From the NCBI GenBank assembly GCA_937988865.1, contig CALKHV010000122.1, positions 1 through 30,681 of the forward strand: a stretch of DNA of 30,681 bases. Direction: 5' to 3'. This DNA comes from an uncultured Propionibacteriaceae bacterium (lineage in GTDB: Bacteria > Actinomycetota > Actinomycetes > Propionibacteriales > Propionibacteriaceae). Each line of letters begins with the position of its first letter. The stretch's first letter is position 1. This document shows, piece after piece, positions 1 to 9,502 of this stretch. Made by a program: the position numbers and the translations under genes. The notes below the pieces were generated by a model that saw nothing but the letters and a program-made list of their open reading frames with translations, ran no database searches and was not told the DNA's origin.

Positions 1-169
1 AACCAGCCCTCGGCAGGGCGCCTTCACCGCCGACACAAGGAAACACGCCGCCCCCCGCAGTCGACCCGGCCCCCTGGCGGAGGTTTCCTTGCCGACGCAA
101 GGGAACACACCCCGAACCAGCCCTCGGCAGGGCGCCTTCACCGCCGACACAAGGAAACACGCCGCCCCC
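1..169. repeat. Tandem repeat array, 114-bp period, continuing off the left edge
   Basis: Bases 1-55 recur exactly at 115-169. Within the 114-bp period a shorter core, CGACRCAAGGRAACAC, occurs three times: 31-46, 93-108 (one A-to-G change at each R) and 145-160. The array is therefore a degenerate repeat of 52-62 bp in which alternate units are more alike. Each long unit also carries a small hairpin (GCCCT-CGGC-AGGGC, 6-19 and 120-133), and the middle unit forms an imperfect hairpin (GTTTCCTTG at 83-91 against CAAGGGAAC at 98-106). No coding potential is evident. The unit spacing and degeneracy do not fit CRISPR. The first base of the window is already inside a unit, so the full extent is unknown. 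Confidence 0.85.
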
Positions 170-234
170 GGCCCCGTGGCGGCTCGCAAAGTCAGCGTCC
201 ACAGGCGAGGCTTGACGAAATTCCTGAACTTGAT

Positions 235-260
235 GCAACCGGACGCCCAGCCCCGGCGTA
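235..260 (+). promoter_or_regulatory. Possible ECF-type promoter of the sigma factor gene
   Basis: GCAACC (235-240) and CGTA (257-260) are separated by 16 bases. This resembles the AAC-type -35 and CGT-type -10 boxes used by ECF sigma factors, and lies about 40 bases before the start codon. A housekeeping alternative, TTGACG at 212-217, has no good -10 box 17 bases later. If the ECF reading is right the sigma factor would transcribe its own gene, as is usual in this family. Short motifs like these occur by chance in GC-rich DNA. Confidence 0.35.
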
Positions 261-299
261 GACACCATGACAGCCGCCGCAAGGAGAGGAGAACCGCTC

Positions 300-794
300 A
301 TGGACGAAGAAGCCTTCGATGCCTTCTACCAGGCCTCGTTCGCCAAGCTCGTCGGCCAGACCTACGCGATGTGCGGGAATCTCGCCGAGGCGCAGGACTG
401 CGTCCAGGAGGCGTTCATCCGGGCGTGGGACAGGCGCCGCCAGCTGGACGACAACCAGTCGCCCGAGGCCTGGGTGCGCACCGTGGCGCAACGGTTGGCT
501 GTCAGCCGCTGGCGCAGGGCGGTGAAGGGGCTACGTTCCCCTGACCGTGCCCTCGCAACCGGTGCGCCCCGCGAACCCGACCCGAATCGGGTCGCGCTCG
601 CCAGGGCCCTGGCCCAACTCCCCCACGACCAGCGACGAGCCATCGTCCTGTTCCACCTCTGCGACCTGAGCGTCGCCGACATCGCCGCAGAGGTCGGCGC
701 ACCGGTCGGCACGATCAAGGCCCGTCTCTCGAGGGCCCGCGCCACCCTCGCCACCCTGCTCTCTGACGATCCCCAGGAGGTTTCCCATGTCTGA
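300..794 (+). CDS. ECF-subfamily RNA polymerase sigma factor (SigE-like)
   Basis: A 164-residue sigma-70 family protein with only regions 2 and 4, the layout of extracytoplasmic function sigma factors. Region 2 (about residues 5-70) contains the core-binding and -10-binding helices, with an AQDCVQEAFIRAWDRR stretch typical of region 2.2/2.3. Region 4 (about 105-155) has the helix-turn-helix LSVADIAAEVGAPVGTIKARLSRAR that would read the -35 box. The ATG at 300 is chosen because AAGGAGAGGA lies at 281-290; an in-frame ATG at 267 lacks a good ribosome site. The gene overlaps the next one by 8 bases, so the downstream membrane protein is probably its partner or regulator. The signal sensed is unknown. 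Confidence 0.9.
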   Translation: MDEEAFDAFYQASFAKLVGQTYAMCGNLAEAQDCVQEAFIRAWDRRRQLDDNQSPEAWVRTVAQRLAVSRWRRAVKGLRSPDRALATGAPREPDPNRVALARALAQLPHDQRRAIVLFHLCDLSVADIAAEVGAPVGTIKARLSRARATLATLLSDDPQEVSHV

Positions 795-1680
795 CCAGCA
801 CGGATGCCAGTTCGATCCCACGCAACGCCTCGTCGATCTCGCGGACGACGTGCCCCTGACCGCCCACCCGCTGCCCGCGTCCGAGGTCCGTCGACTCGGT
901 GACAGACGCCGGACTCGGCGTCACACCGGCCTCGCCGCGGGGACGCTGGGCCTGACCCTGTTGGCGGGGACCGCGCTCGCCGTGAACGGCGACTGGTTCG
1001 GAACCACAGGTCCCGCGCAACCTGACTGGGCGGCGACACCCACGGTGACACGGGCACCCACCGAGCCGGTCAGCACCAACGACGCCCCCACTTCGGCGGA
1101 CCTCCCCACCGCTCAGCAGGTGTTCTGGAACGTTCCCGGCGATCTCACACCCACCGGCCCGGACGTCAACAACCTCGCCCCGGCACCGAGCGCCTGCATG
1201 GGTGATCCCTCGGATCTGTCGGCCACCACGACCCTGGTTCGCAGATTCGACGGAGGCGCAGGCCTGCGGATCAACGAGACCGTCGTCGTCCTCGGATTCG
1301 AGTCCGCAGCCGACGCGACGCGGGCGAAGGGCATCATCGACGGCTGGTACGTCTCGTGCGTGGCACAGCTCAAGTCGGCAGGCGCGTCCCACGCTTTCGT
1401 GACCAACGCCCCGGACGCACTCAGGCTGGGGGCTGCCGGTGACGCGGTCACGCCCAGTTCTGGGACCTACCACGCGGTCACCTACATCGACTCCGCGTCC
1501 GCTCCGGACGAGGGCCATTTCGAGGATGTCGTGGTCGCACAGCTCGGTGATCGCATCGTTTGGACCACTGCCCGCTTCGACGGCAACGAGAACAACTGCA
1601 TGCCCACCGCAGGCGACGGGGCGCCACAGTGCACCGTGGCAGCCCAGTTGGCCGACGTGGCCGCCGTCGTGGCTCCCTGA
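787..1680 (+). CDS. Single-pass membrane protein, probable regulator or sensor partner of the ECF sigma factor
   Basis: A 297-residue protein. Residues 1-50 are hydrophilic and cytoplasmic with an Arg-rich stretch (RRLGDRRRTRRH), followed by one membrane segment (about 50-66) and a Thr/Pro-rich linker to about residue 115. The outside domain has four cysteines (in SACMGD, YVSCVA, NNCMPT and PQCTVA) that could form two disulfides. This domain layout recalls the PknH-type extracellular sensor domain, but I have not established homology. No HXXXCXXC zinc anti-sigma motif is present, so calling it an anti-sigma factor rests on position only. The start at ATG 787 has a strong AGGAGG (775-780) and lies inside the sigma gene, which points to translational coupling. 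The gene ends before a shared terminator. Confidence 0.7.
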   Translation: MSDQHGCQFDPTQRLVDLADDVPLTAHPLPASEVRRLGDRRRTRRHTGLAAGTLGLTLLAGTALAVNGDWFGTTGPAQPDWAATPTVTRAPTEPVSTNDAPTSADLPTAQQVFWNVPGDLTPTGPDVNNLAPAPSACMGDPSDLSATTTLVRRFDGGAGLRINETVVVLGFESAADATRAKGIIDGWYVSCVAQLKSAGASHAFVTNAPDALRLGAAGDAVTPSSGTYHAVTYIDSASAPDEGHFEDVVVAQLGDRIVWTTARFDGNENNCMPTAGDGAPQCTVAAQLADVAAVVAP

Positions 1681-1735
1681 GGAGCCGTCTGGGGTCCGCG
1701 TGGCGGACTCGGGACCCGACAATCCCTTGGACGCA

Positions 1736-1772
1736 CAACAGCGCCGCCGGAACAATTCCGGCGGCGCTGTTG
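1736..1772. terminator. Bidirectional intrinsic-type terminator
   Basis: A perfect 17-bp inverted repeat (CAACAGCGCCGCCGGAA and its complement) with a 3-base CAA loop lies between the convergent ends of the sigma/membrane protein pair (1680) and sdhB (1788). It has no long U-tract on either side, which is common in actinobacterial terminators. It would insulate both operons. Confidence 0.85.
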
Positions 1773-1787
1773 CGTGCTGTGGTGGGG

Positions 1788-2536
1788 TCAGGCCTTGCCG
1801 TCACCCTTGAACAGCGACTTCATCAAGTCGCGGTTCAGTTGGCTGATGCTCTCGAGGGGGATGCCCTTCGGGCAGACCTGGGCGCACTCGCCGATGTTGG
1901 TGCAGTTGCCGAAGCCCTCGGCGTCATGTTGCCCTACCATGCCCTTGACGCGCGAGTAGCGCTCAGGCTGCCCTTGCGGCAGCATCGCCAGGTGCGTGAT
2001 CTTGGCAGAGGTGAACAGCATGGCCGAACCGTTCGGACATGCCGCCACACACGCACCACAACCGATGCAGGTGGCGTTGTCGAACGCCTTGTCTGCCTCG
2101 CGCTTGGGTGCGGGCGTCGCGTGTGCGTCGGGAGCAGAACCCGTGTTGGCCGAGATGAAGCCACCGGCCTGGATGATGCGGTCGAACGCTTCGCGGTCGA
2201 CCACGAGGTCCTTGATGATCGGGAACGCCGACGCCTTCCAGGGCTCGATGTCGATGGTCGCGCCATCGGCGAACGAGCGCATGTGCAGCTGGCACGTGGT
2301 GGTGTGCTGGCCGCCGTGGGCGATGCCGTTGATCACCACGCCACACATGCCGCAAATACCTTCACGGCAGTCATGGTCGAAGGCCACGGGCTCTTCGCCC
2401 TTGACCGTGAGTTCCTCGTTGAGGAGGTCGAGCATCTCGAGGAACGACATGTCCTCCGACACGCCCTCGAGACCGTAGGTGACCATCTTGCCGGTTGCCT
2501 TGGCGTTCGCCTGGCGCCAGATGCGCAGCGTGATCT

Positions 2537-2540
<4 letters not shown>
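1788..2540 (-). CDS. sdhB: Succinate dehydrogenase/fumarate reductase iron-sulfur subunit
   Basis: A 250-residue electron-transfer subunit that passes electrons between the FAD of SdhA and the haem/quinone site of SdhC. The N-terminal plant-ferredoxin domain holds the [2Fe-2S] ligands C58, C63, C66 and C83. The C-terminal ferredoxin domain has CIGCGACVAACP for a [4Fe-4S] cluster and a second Cys set (CTNIGECAQVCPKG) for the [3Fe-4S] cluster and remaining ligands. The GTG start at 2540 overlaps the sdhA stop (GTGA), so it is probably translationally coupled; longer upstream readings belong to another frame of sdhA. Last gene of sdhCAB, followed by the strong hairpin at 1736-1772. Whether the enzyme mainly oxidises succinate or reduces fumarate cannot be read from the sequence. 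Confidence 0.96.
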
Positions 2541-4515
<1,975 letters not shown>

Positions 4516-4519
<4 letters not shown>

Positions 4520-5232
4520 TTGATCACTCCAAAGAGGATGAGCACCGGGGGAATCATGAAGCCCACGTACATCAGGGCAGACACGGCGTAGGCGCAGCCC
4601 TTCAGCACCGAGCGAGCCTTCGCCGACACGTTGGCCCCGAGGGTCGTGAACGCCGAGTAGAAGCCGTGCCACAGGTGCATGCAGACCGCGAGCATGGCGA
4701 TCGCGTAGACGGCGACGACCCACCAGACGCTGAAGCCGGCGATGACACGGGCGTACGGGGAGTCAAGCGGCTGGCTCGTGTCGGCGTAACCGATCCGGAG
4801 CACCTGGGCCGTGTACTGGAGGATGTGCATGATGAGGAACAGGACGATGATGATGCCGCCCCAGATCATCGTGCGCGCCGCGTAGCTGTGTTCCATCGAC
4901 TTCTTGGTCACGTAGCGGCCGCCACCGCCGACTGCCGCCCGCTTGCGCAGCGTCAGCTGCGTGGCCGACCAGATGTGCAGCACGACGGATGCGATCAGGG
5001 CGAGGCGGAAGAGCCAGAGGAAGACCATCTTGGGGAAGATCGGGTACAAGAACTCGCGCAGATAGTGGGAGTAGTGGTCAAACGCCTCCGCTCCCATCAG
5101 CATCTTGAAGTTCCCGAACATGTGCATGAGCAGGAAGGCGATCAAGAACAGTCCGGTGATGGCCATGACGACCTTCATGGTGACTGTCGATCGGACCGCT
5201 CTCTGATGAGGGGTGAGGGTAGTTGTCGACAC
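4516..5232 (-). CDS. sdhC: Succinate dehydrogenase cytochrome b558 subunit
   Basis: A 238-residue membrane anchor with five predicted transmembrane helices and conserved histidines H37, H86, H136 and H186 placed to bind two b-type haems, as in the single-subunit b558 anchors of SdhCAB (type B) complexes. It ties the catalytic subunits to the membrane and reacts with menaquinone; menaquinone is inferred from family and lineage. The GTG start at 5232 is preceded by TAAGGT exactly 6 bases upstream, so the mRNA may be leaderless; AAGGTGA in the same place could instead act as a weak ribosome site. First gene of the operon. Confidence 0.95.
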
Positions 5233-5238
5233 ACGTTC

Positions 5239-5244
5239 ACCTTA
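5239..5244 (-). promoter_or_regulatory. Putative -10 box of sdhCAB, leaderless layout
   Basis: TAAGGT read on the minus strand ends 6 bases before the GTG of sdhC, which would put the transcription start at or next to the start codon. No convincing -35 box is seen. Confidence 0.4.
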
Positions 5245-5315
5245 GCCAGATGTCACTCGGCACGCTCGACCGGGGTCGTGATTTGGGGGAATTTTCACAC
5301 AACCGACCAGCCCGC

Positions 5316-5342
5316 CCCCGTGCCCACCGGTGGGATGCGGGG
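5316..5342 (-). terminator. Candidate terminator after trmD
   Basis: Directly after the trmD stop is an interrupted hairpin: CCCCG/CGGGG outer arms (5338-5342 and 5316-5320) around the perfect palindrome CCCACCGGTGGG (5323-5334). There is no U-tract. It would separate the rpsP-trmD operon from sdhCAB. Confidence 0.45.
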
Positions 5343-6047
5343 TCAGAGCAGGTCCGGTCGCCGTTCACGGGTACGCTCCAGCGCCTGCTCCCTGCGCCAT
5401 GCGGCGATCTGGCCATGGTGCCCGCCCAGCAGCACGGCCGGCACCTCCAGGCCGCGCCACGACGGGGGCTTGGTGTAGACGGGGTACTCGAGCAGACCGT
5501 CCTGGCCTTCGGAGTGGCTCTCCTCGACGAGGGACGCCGGGTTGCCGAGGACGCCGGGCAGCAGTCGCACGACGGCCTCGATGATGGCGAGGGCGGCCAC
5601 TTCACCGCCGTTCAGGACGTAGTCGCCCAGACTGACCTCGAGCACGTGGCAGCGCGTGGCCGCGTGGTCGAGGACGCGGTGGTCGATGCCCTCGTAGCGT
5701 CCACAGGCGAAAACCAGGTGATGCTCGGACGCAAGATCGTACGCGAGGGCCTGGGTGAAGGGGACGCCGGACGGGCTCGGCACGACGAGGACCGACGACC
5801 CGTCGGACGCGAGGACCGCGTCCAGCGCCTCCCCCCACGGTTCGGGCTTCATGACCATGCCGGCGCCACCGCCGTAGGGGGTGTCGTCGACCGTCCGGTG
5901 TCGGTCGTGGGTGTGATCCCGCAGATCGTGGACGCCCACCGACACGAGGCCGGACGCGATCGCCTTGCCCACGAGGGACAGCTGCAGCGGCGCGAAGTAA
6001 TCGGGGAAGATCGAGACCAGGTCGAGCCGCAGGGGGGACGCGGTCAC
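5343..6047 (-). CDS. trmD: tRNA (guanine37-N1)-methyltransferase
   Basis: A 234-residue SPOUT-class enzyme that methylates G37 next to the anticodon using S-adenosylmethionine, preventing +1 frameshifting. Hallmarks are the start LDLVSIFPDYF, the DDTPYGGGAGMVMKPEP loop, and the knot segments ACGRYEGID and LGDYVLNGGE that form the SAM site. GTG 6047 overlaps the rimM stop as GTGA. Gene order rpsP-khpA-rimM-trmD is the usual one. In many actinobacteria rplS follows; here sdhCAB follows instead. Confidence 0.97.
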   Translation of the reverse strand: MTASPLRLDLVSIFPDYFAPLQLSLVGKAIASGLVSVGVHDLRDHTHDRHRTVDDTPYGGGAGMVMKPEPWGEALDAVLASDGSSVLVVPSPSGVPFTQALAYDLASEHHLVFACGRYEGIDHRVLDHAATRCHVLEVSLGDYVLNGGEVAALAIIEAVVRLLPGVLGNPASLVEESHSEGQDGLLEYPVYTKPPSWRGLEVPAVLLGGHHGQIAAWRREQALERTRERRPDLL

Positions 6048-6580
6048 CGGGTCACCCCTGCGTCCTCGTCGTCGAGCAGACCACCGACGTCTGCGAGGGT
6101 CACCGATCCGGACGCCAGGTCGACCGTCGGCACCAATTCGCTGACAAAGGGGATCAGCCGCTCGCCCGACTCCGTGTCGACGACCAGGAGATCCTGCGCA
6201 GCCCCGTGCAGGACCGAGGTGATGCGGCCGGCGGGCGTCCCGTCAGCGCGCAGCACTGCGAGGCCGACCAGTTGGCGGTCGTAGTACTCGTCCGGGCCCG
6301 TGGGGGTCTCGTCGTCCGGGACGTCGGCGACGAGGACCAGACCCCGAGCGTCCTCGACGGCGTTGCGATCGGGGAGTTCGGCGAACGACGCGATCAGGCG
6401 TCCGGAGTGCCAGCGGGTCGACGTGACAGTGAGCAGGCGCCGCGTTCCCTCGGCCCTCAGAGCTGCGCCGACGACGAAACGGCGCTCGGGTTCGTCCGTT
6501 CGCACGTCGATGGTGACGTCGCCCCGGATTCCGTTCGGGCGTCCGATGACGCCGACGACCACCTCGATCAGGCCAGCCAT
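6044..6580 (-). CDS. rimM: Ribosome maturation factor RimM
   Basis: A 178-residue protein that binds S19 and helps mature the 30S head. The N-terminal RimM domain begins VVGVIGRPNGIRGDVTI, and the C-terminal PRC-barrel domain begins at about residue 95 (EYYDRQLVGLAV). ATG 6580 has an AGAGGAG ribosome site. It overlaps trmD by four bases. A hairpin at 6623-6650 separates it from khpA. Confidence 0.95.
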   Translation of the reverse strand: MAGLIEVVVGVIGRPNGIRGDVTIDVRTDEPERRFVVGAALRAEGTRRLLTVTSTRWHSGRLIASFAELPDRNAVEDARGLVLVADVPDDETPTGPDEYYDRQLVGLAVLRADGTPAGRITSVLHGAAQDLLVVDTESGERLIPFVSELVPTVDLASGSVTLADVGGLLDDEDAGVTR

Positions 6581-6622
6581 GGTGCTCCTCTTTGCTCGGA
6601 AGACGTCGTGCAGGCAAGCGAA

Positions 6623-6650
6623 ACGCCCCGCACCTGATGGTACGGGGCGT
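6623..6650 (-). terminator. Hairpin between khpA and rimM, possible partial terminator
   Basis: Arms ACGCCCCGCACC (6623-6634) and GGTACGGGGCGT (6639-6650) pair with one mismatch around a TGAT loop. On the minus strand it is followed by TTTCGCTT, a weak U-rich tail. Because rimM-trmD continue in the same direction 43 bases later, it may act as an attenuator or processing site rather than a full stop. Confidence 0.5.
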
Positions 6651-6663
6651 GCGCTGGAGTGCG

Positions 6664-6930
6664 TCAGCGGCGGGGGCCGCTGTGGCGATCGGTGCGTCGG
6701 TCGACGTCGACGAAATCGACGCGGACCTGCTCGCGACCAGCGAGTGCGGCGACCACGGTGCGCAACGCCTGGGCGGTGCGACCCTGGCGCCCGATGACCT
6801 TGCCGACGTCCTCGGGGTTGACCCTGACCTCGAGCATGCGCCCGCGGCGGAGGGTTGCGTCCTTGACCCGCACGTCATCCGGATGCGAGACGATGCCCCG
6901 CACGAGGTGCTCGAGGGCCTCGGCCAGCAC
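6664..6930 (-). CDS. khpA: KH-domain RNA-binding protein
   Basis: An 88-residue single KH-domain protein. The RNA-binding GxxG loop is GRQG within GKVIGRQGRTAQALRTVV. Family members (KhpA, formerly UPF0109) bind diverse RNAs and, in firmicutes, act with KhpB/EloR in cell-wall control; the role in actinobacteria is less defined. The GTG start at 6930 lies 2 bases after the rpsP stop, with GAGG in the end of rpsP as ribosome site. Its place between rpsP and rimM is conserved. Confidence 0.92.
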   Translation of the reverse strand: MLAEALEHLVRGIVSHPDDVRVKDATLRRGRMLEVRVNPEDVGKVIGRQGRTAQALRTVVAALAGREQVRVDFVDVDRRTDRHSGPRR

Positions 6931-6932
6931 GA

Positions 6933-7382
6933 TCAGACCTCTTCGGCGGGGGCTTCGGCCTCGGCAGCTTCGACGGGGGCCTCGACGGCCTCGTCAGCCT
7001 TCTTGCCGCGACGCTTCGAGATGGCGTCGACTGCCGGCTCGTCGTTGGCGTCAGCCAGGGCGGCGGCGAAGATCGCGTCCTTGTCGGGACGCGGCTTCTG
7101 CTCGTCGATGCCCGACGGCGACGTGTCGCCGGAGAACTTCTGCCAGTCACCGGAGCGCTTGAACAGGGCGACGACAGCCTCGGTGGGCTGGGCGCCGACA
7201 CCGAGCCAGTACTGCGCGCGCTCGGAGTTCACCCGGATGACCGACGGGTCGTTCTTCGGGTGGTAGAGCCCGATCTCTTCGATCGCACGGCCATCGCGCT
7301 TGGTGCGGGCGTCCATGACGACGATGCGGTAGTGCGGCGACCGGATCTTGCCGAGTCGCTTCAGACGAATCTTGACAGCCAC
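6933..7382 (-). CDS. rpsP: 30S ribosomal protein S16
   Basis: A 149-residue S16 of the 30S body. The conserved core (residues 1-90) starts AVKIRLKRLGKIRSPHYRIV. The C-terminal 60 residues are a charged Ala/Glu/Pro-rich tail (ending EAEAPAEEV) typical of actinobacterial S16. GTG 7382 has AAGGAG upstream. First gene of rpsP-khpA-rimM-trmD, with a long 5' leader containing a hairpin at 7411-7427. Confidence 0.97.
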   Translation of the reverse strand: MAVKIRLKRLGKIRSPHYRIVVMDARTKRDGRAIEEIGLYHPKNDPSVIRVNSERAQYWLGVGAQPTEAVVALFKRSGDWQKFSGDTSPSGIDEQKPRPDKDAIFAAALADANDEPAVDAISKRRGKKADEAVEAPVEAAEAEAPAEEV

Positions 7383-7410
7383 GTGTGTGGTTCTCCTTGG
7401 TGTTCCGGGA

Positions 7411-7427
7411 CTCCGCAGGTTGCGGAG
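7411..7427 (-). promoter_or_regulatory. Hairpin in the rpsP 5' leader
   Basis: A perfect 7-bp stem (CTCCGCA / TGCGGAG) with a 3-base loop lies 28-45 bases before the rpsP start codon. Since the upstream gene is divergent, this is leader RNA, not a terminator of a preceding gene. It may regulate S16 translation or mRNA stability; no known riboswitch or r-protein leader is recognised. Confidence 0.4.
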
Positions 7428-7540
7428 GGCACCCGGGGGCGTGGGTGGACCCAGCTCGACGTGTGGGGCACGCGGTTTGGGGCCGGAGGAATCGGCGTCC
7501 GCAGGAGAGAGAGGGCCCCGCGGGCACAGACGCGTGAAAC

Positions 7541-7571
7541 ATTCTGCCAGATCGGGGGCGGCCCGGTCGAA
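7541..7571 (-). promoter_or_regulatory. Possible rpsP operon promoter
   Basis: On the minus strand CAGAAT (7541-7546) could be a -10 box, with TTCGAC (7566-7571) 19 bases upstream. Spacing is long and the boxes imperfect. It would give a leader of roughly 150 bases. The rest of the 249-bp divergent region 7383-7631 shows no gene. Confidence 0.35.
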
Positions 7572-7619
7572 CCGAGGGACGCGCCAGGCTTCTGGACACC
7601 CACGGGTCGGGACGCCGGA

Positions 7620-7625
7620 TAGCGT
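7620..7625 (+). promoter_or_regulatory. Putative -10 box of the Nramp transporter gene, leaderless layout
   Basis: TAGCGT ends 6 bases before ATG 7632, and no Shine-Dalgarno sequence is present in the gap (AGGCGC). No clear -35 box or MntR-type palindrome was found. Confidence 0.35.
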
Positions 7626-7631
7626 AGGCGC

Positions 7632-8870
7632 ATGTCGACCCGGACGGAAGCGCGACCTCTCGGGCTCGCGCGCGTCTCGGCGCTCGGCCCTGCGTTCGTG
7701 GCCTCCGTCGCCTATGTGGACCCGGGCAATGTGGCCGCCAACCTGACAGCCGGCTCACGCCACGGCTACCTGCTCGTGTGGGTCCTCGTGCTCGCGAGCC
7801 TCATGGCCGTGATCGTGCAGTACCTTTCGGCGAAGTTGGGCATCGTCACCGGTTCGACGCTCTCCAGCGAGATCGGCGCGCGTCTTGACGGGCTGTCGCA
7901 CGGGCGTCCGCTGCGCCTCGCCTTCTGGGTGCAGGCCATGGCCGTCGCGATCGCGACCGACATCGCCGAGGTCATCGGGGGGGCGCTGGGGCTGTACCTG
8001 TTGTTCGGCCTTCCCTTGTGGGTGGGCGGAATCCTTGTGGGAGCCATGTCGCTCGTGCTGCTTGAAGCCCTGCGGCGGCGCGGTGAACGTGTCTTCGAGA
8101 TCGTGGTCACAGGGGTGCTGGGGTTGGTGGCAGCAGGATTCCTGACGTCCCTGATGTGGGTTCAGGTGGAGCCACGCGAGGTCCTGGCCGGGATGCGTCC
8201 GCGCTTCGACGGGGCCGACTCCCGGACGCTGGCCGCCGCGATGCTCGGCGCCACGGTGATGCCACATGCCATCTACCTGCATTCGGCACTCGCCCGCGAT
8301 CGTCATCGCCCGGACGGGGTGATGACGCGCCCGATCGGGGAGTTGTTGCGGATCCAGCGCACGGATGTGCTCGCCTCCCTGGCCCTGGCAGGGTCGGTCA
8401 ATGTGGCGATGCTGCTGTTCGCCGCTGCGGCCCTGCGAGCGAGTTCACCGCCCGACTCGATCGTGGGAGCGCACGACGCCATTCGGACGACCGTGGGTGC
8501 CGTGCCGGCGATGCTGTTCGGCTTCGGGTTGCTGGCGTCGGGAGTCGGGTCGTCGGTGGTCGGCACCCACGCAGGCTCCCGCATCATGAAGGACCTGCTC
8601 CCCTTCGCGCTCCCTCACCAGGTGCGGCGCATCGTGGTCATCCTTCCCGCGCTCGGGCTGTTGCTCGCCGGCGTCGACCCCACGACCGCGCTGGTCGAGA
8701 GCCAGCTGGTGCTGAGTTTCGGCATCGCGTTCGCACTGGTGCCGCTCGCCTGGCTGACGGGACGTCCTGCCCTGATGGGACGCTGGGTCAACCCCTGGTG
8801 GCTCCAGGCCGTGTCCTGGGCGATCGTCGCCGCGATCGTCTCACTCAACGTGTGGCTGCTGCTCGGCTGA
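7632..8870 (+). CDS. mntH: Nramp-family divalent metal transporter (MntH-like)
   Basis: A 412-residue membrane protein with about 11 transmembrane segments that would import Mn2+ and possibly Fe2+ with protons. The family's metal-site motifs are present: DPGN at residues 30-33 in helix 1 and MPH at 210-212 in helix 6, with M210 as the soft ligand selecting transition metals over calcium. Manganese as the main substrate is inferred from family. It is divergent from rpsP and ends 2 bases from the convergent tetR gene. It sits, with its two minus-strand neighbours, between ffh and rpsP. No regulator of the MntR type is nearby. Confidence 0.93.
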   Translation: MSTRTEARPLGLARVSALGPAFVASVAYVDPGNVAANLTAGSRHGYLLVWVLVLASLMAVIVQYLSAKLGIVTGSTLSSEIGARLDGLSHGRPLRLAFWVQAMAVAIATDIAEVIGGALGLYLLFGLPLWVGGILVGAMSLVLLEALRRRGERVFEIVVTGVLGLVAAGFLTSLMWVQVEPREVLAGMRPRFDGADSRTLAAAMLGATVMPHAIYLHSALARDRHRPDGVMTRPIGELLRIQRTDVLASLALAGSVNVAMLLFAAAALRASSPPDSIVGAHDAIRTTVGAVPAMLFGFGLLASGVGSSVVGTHAGSRIMKDLLPFALPHQVRRIVVILPALGLLLAGVDPTTALVESQLVLSFGIAFALVPLAWLTGRPALMGRWVNPWWLQAVSWAIVAAIVSLNVWLLLG

Positions 8871-8872
8871 GT

Positions 8873-9502
8873 TCAGGAGAGCTGCGTGCCCCACTGGGAC
8901 TTGAGCATGTCGAGGTGCATCTCGAAGGCAGCCCCCATGTCGAACTCGGGGTCGAGCATCCACTGGGTCTGCAGTCCGTCGACCACGGCGATGACACCAC
9001 TGGCGATGTGGTTGATGGGAGCGTCCGGGAGGAGCCATCCCGCTGCCAGCCCACGCTCCAGGTCGCGCGTGATGTTGGCGCGGGCGGCGGTGTAATGACG
9101 CTGCATCCAGTCGTGGGCCGGGTGGGCCTCCTCAATGGCCTCGGCCGTCACGGTCACGAAGAGGCGCACCAGTTGGGCGCGTTCCATGTTCGCGCGCACG
9201 AGTTGACCGAACTGCTCCAGCTGACCCCAGGGGCCGTCACCGGCAGGCTGCCCGATGAGTTCGTCGTCGATGGCGTCACGGCGTTCGAGGATGGCGGCGA
9301 GGAGCGTGTCCTTCGAACCGAAATGGTGGAGCAGGCCCGTCTGCGAGAGCCCTGCCACGAGGGCGATCTGTGCCATGGACGTCCCGCGGTACCCCTGGGC
9401 CGAGATGAGTTCGAAGGCGACACGAAGTGCGTGTTCGCGGGTTGCCACTGCGTCCCCGCCCTTGGGACGGCCCGGACGACGGGCGGGTTGGTGCACAGAC
9501 AT
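8873..9502 (-). CDS. TetR/AcrR-family transcriptional regulator
   Basis: A 209-residue repressor. The N-terminal DNA-binding domain (about residues 14-70) contains the helix-turn-helix SMAQIALVAGLSQTGLLHHFGSK, and the C-terminal helical domain would bind a ligand. ATG 9502 is chosen because the RPGRPKGG basic arm follows and a -10-like TAACGT ends 7 bases upstream; an upstream reading to 9544 runs through that promoter. The C-terminal part (FDMGAAFEMHLDMLKSQ) resembles BetI/TetR_C_6-like regulators, without further resolution. Target genes are unknown: it is convergent with the metal transporter gene, so control of that gene would need binding elsewhere. Confidence 0.9.
   Translation of the reverse strand: MSVHQPARRPGRPKGGDAVATREHALRVAFELISAQGYRGTSMAQIALVAGLSQTGLLHHFGSKDTLLAAILERRDAIDDELIGQPAGDGPWGQLEQFGQLVRANMERAQLVRLFVTVTAEAIEEAHPAHDWMQRHYTAARANITRDLERGLAAGWLLPDAPINHIASGVIAVVDGLQTQWMLDPEFDMGAAFEMHLDMLKSQWGTQLS

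Noticed and set aside
1..169. CRISPR array
   Set aside because: Core spacing of 62 and 52 bp, degenerate units and a long 55-bp shared block do not fit direct repeats with unique spacers, and no cas genes are present.
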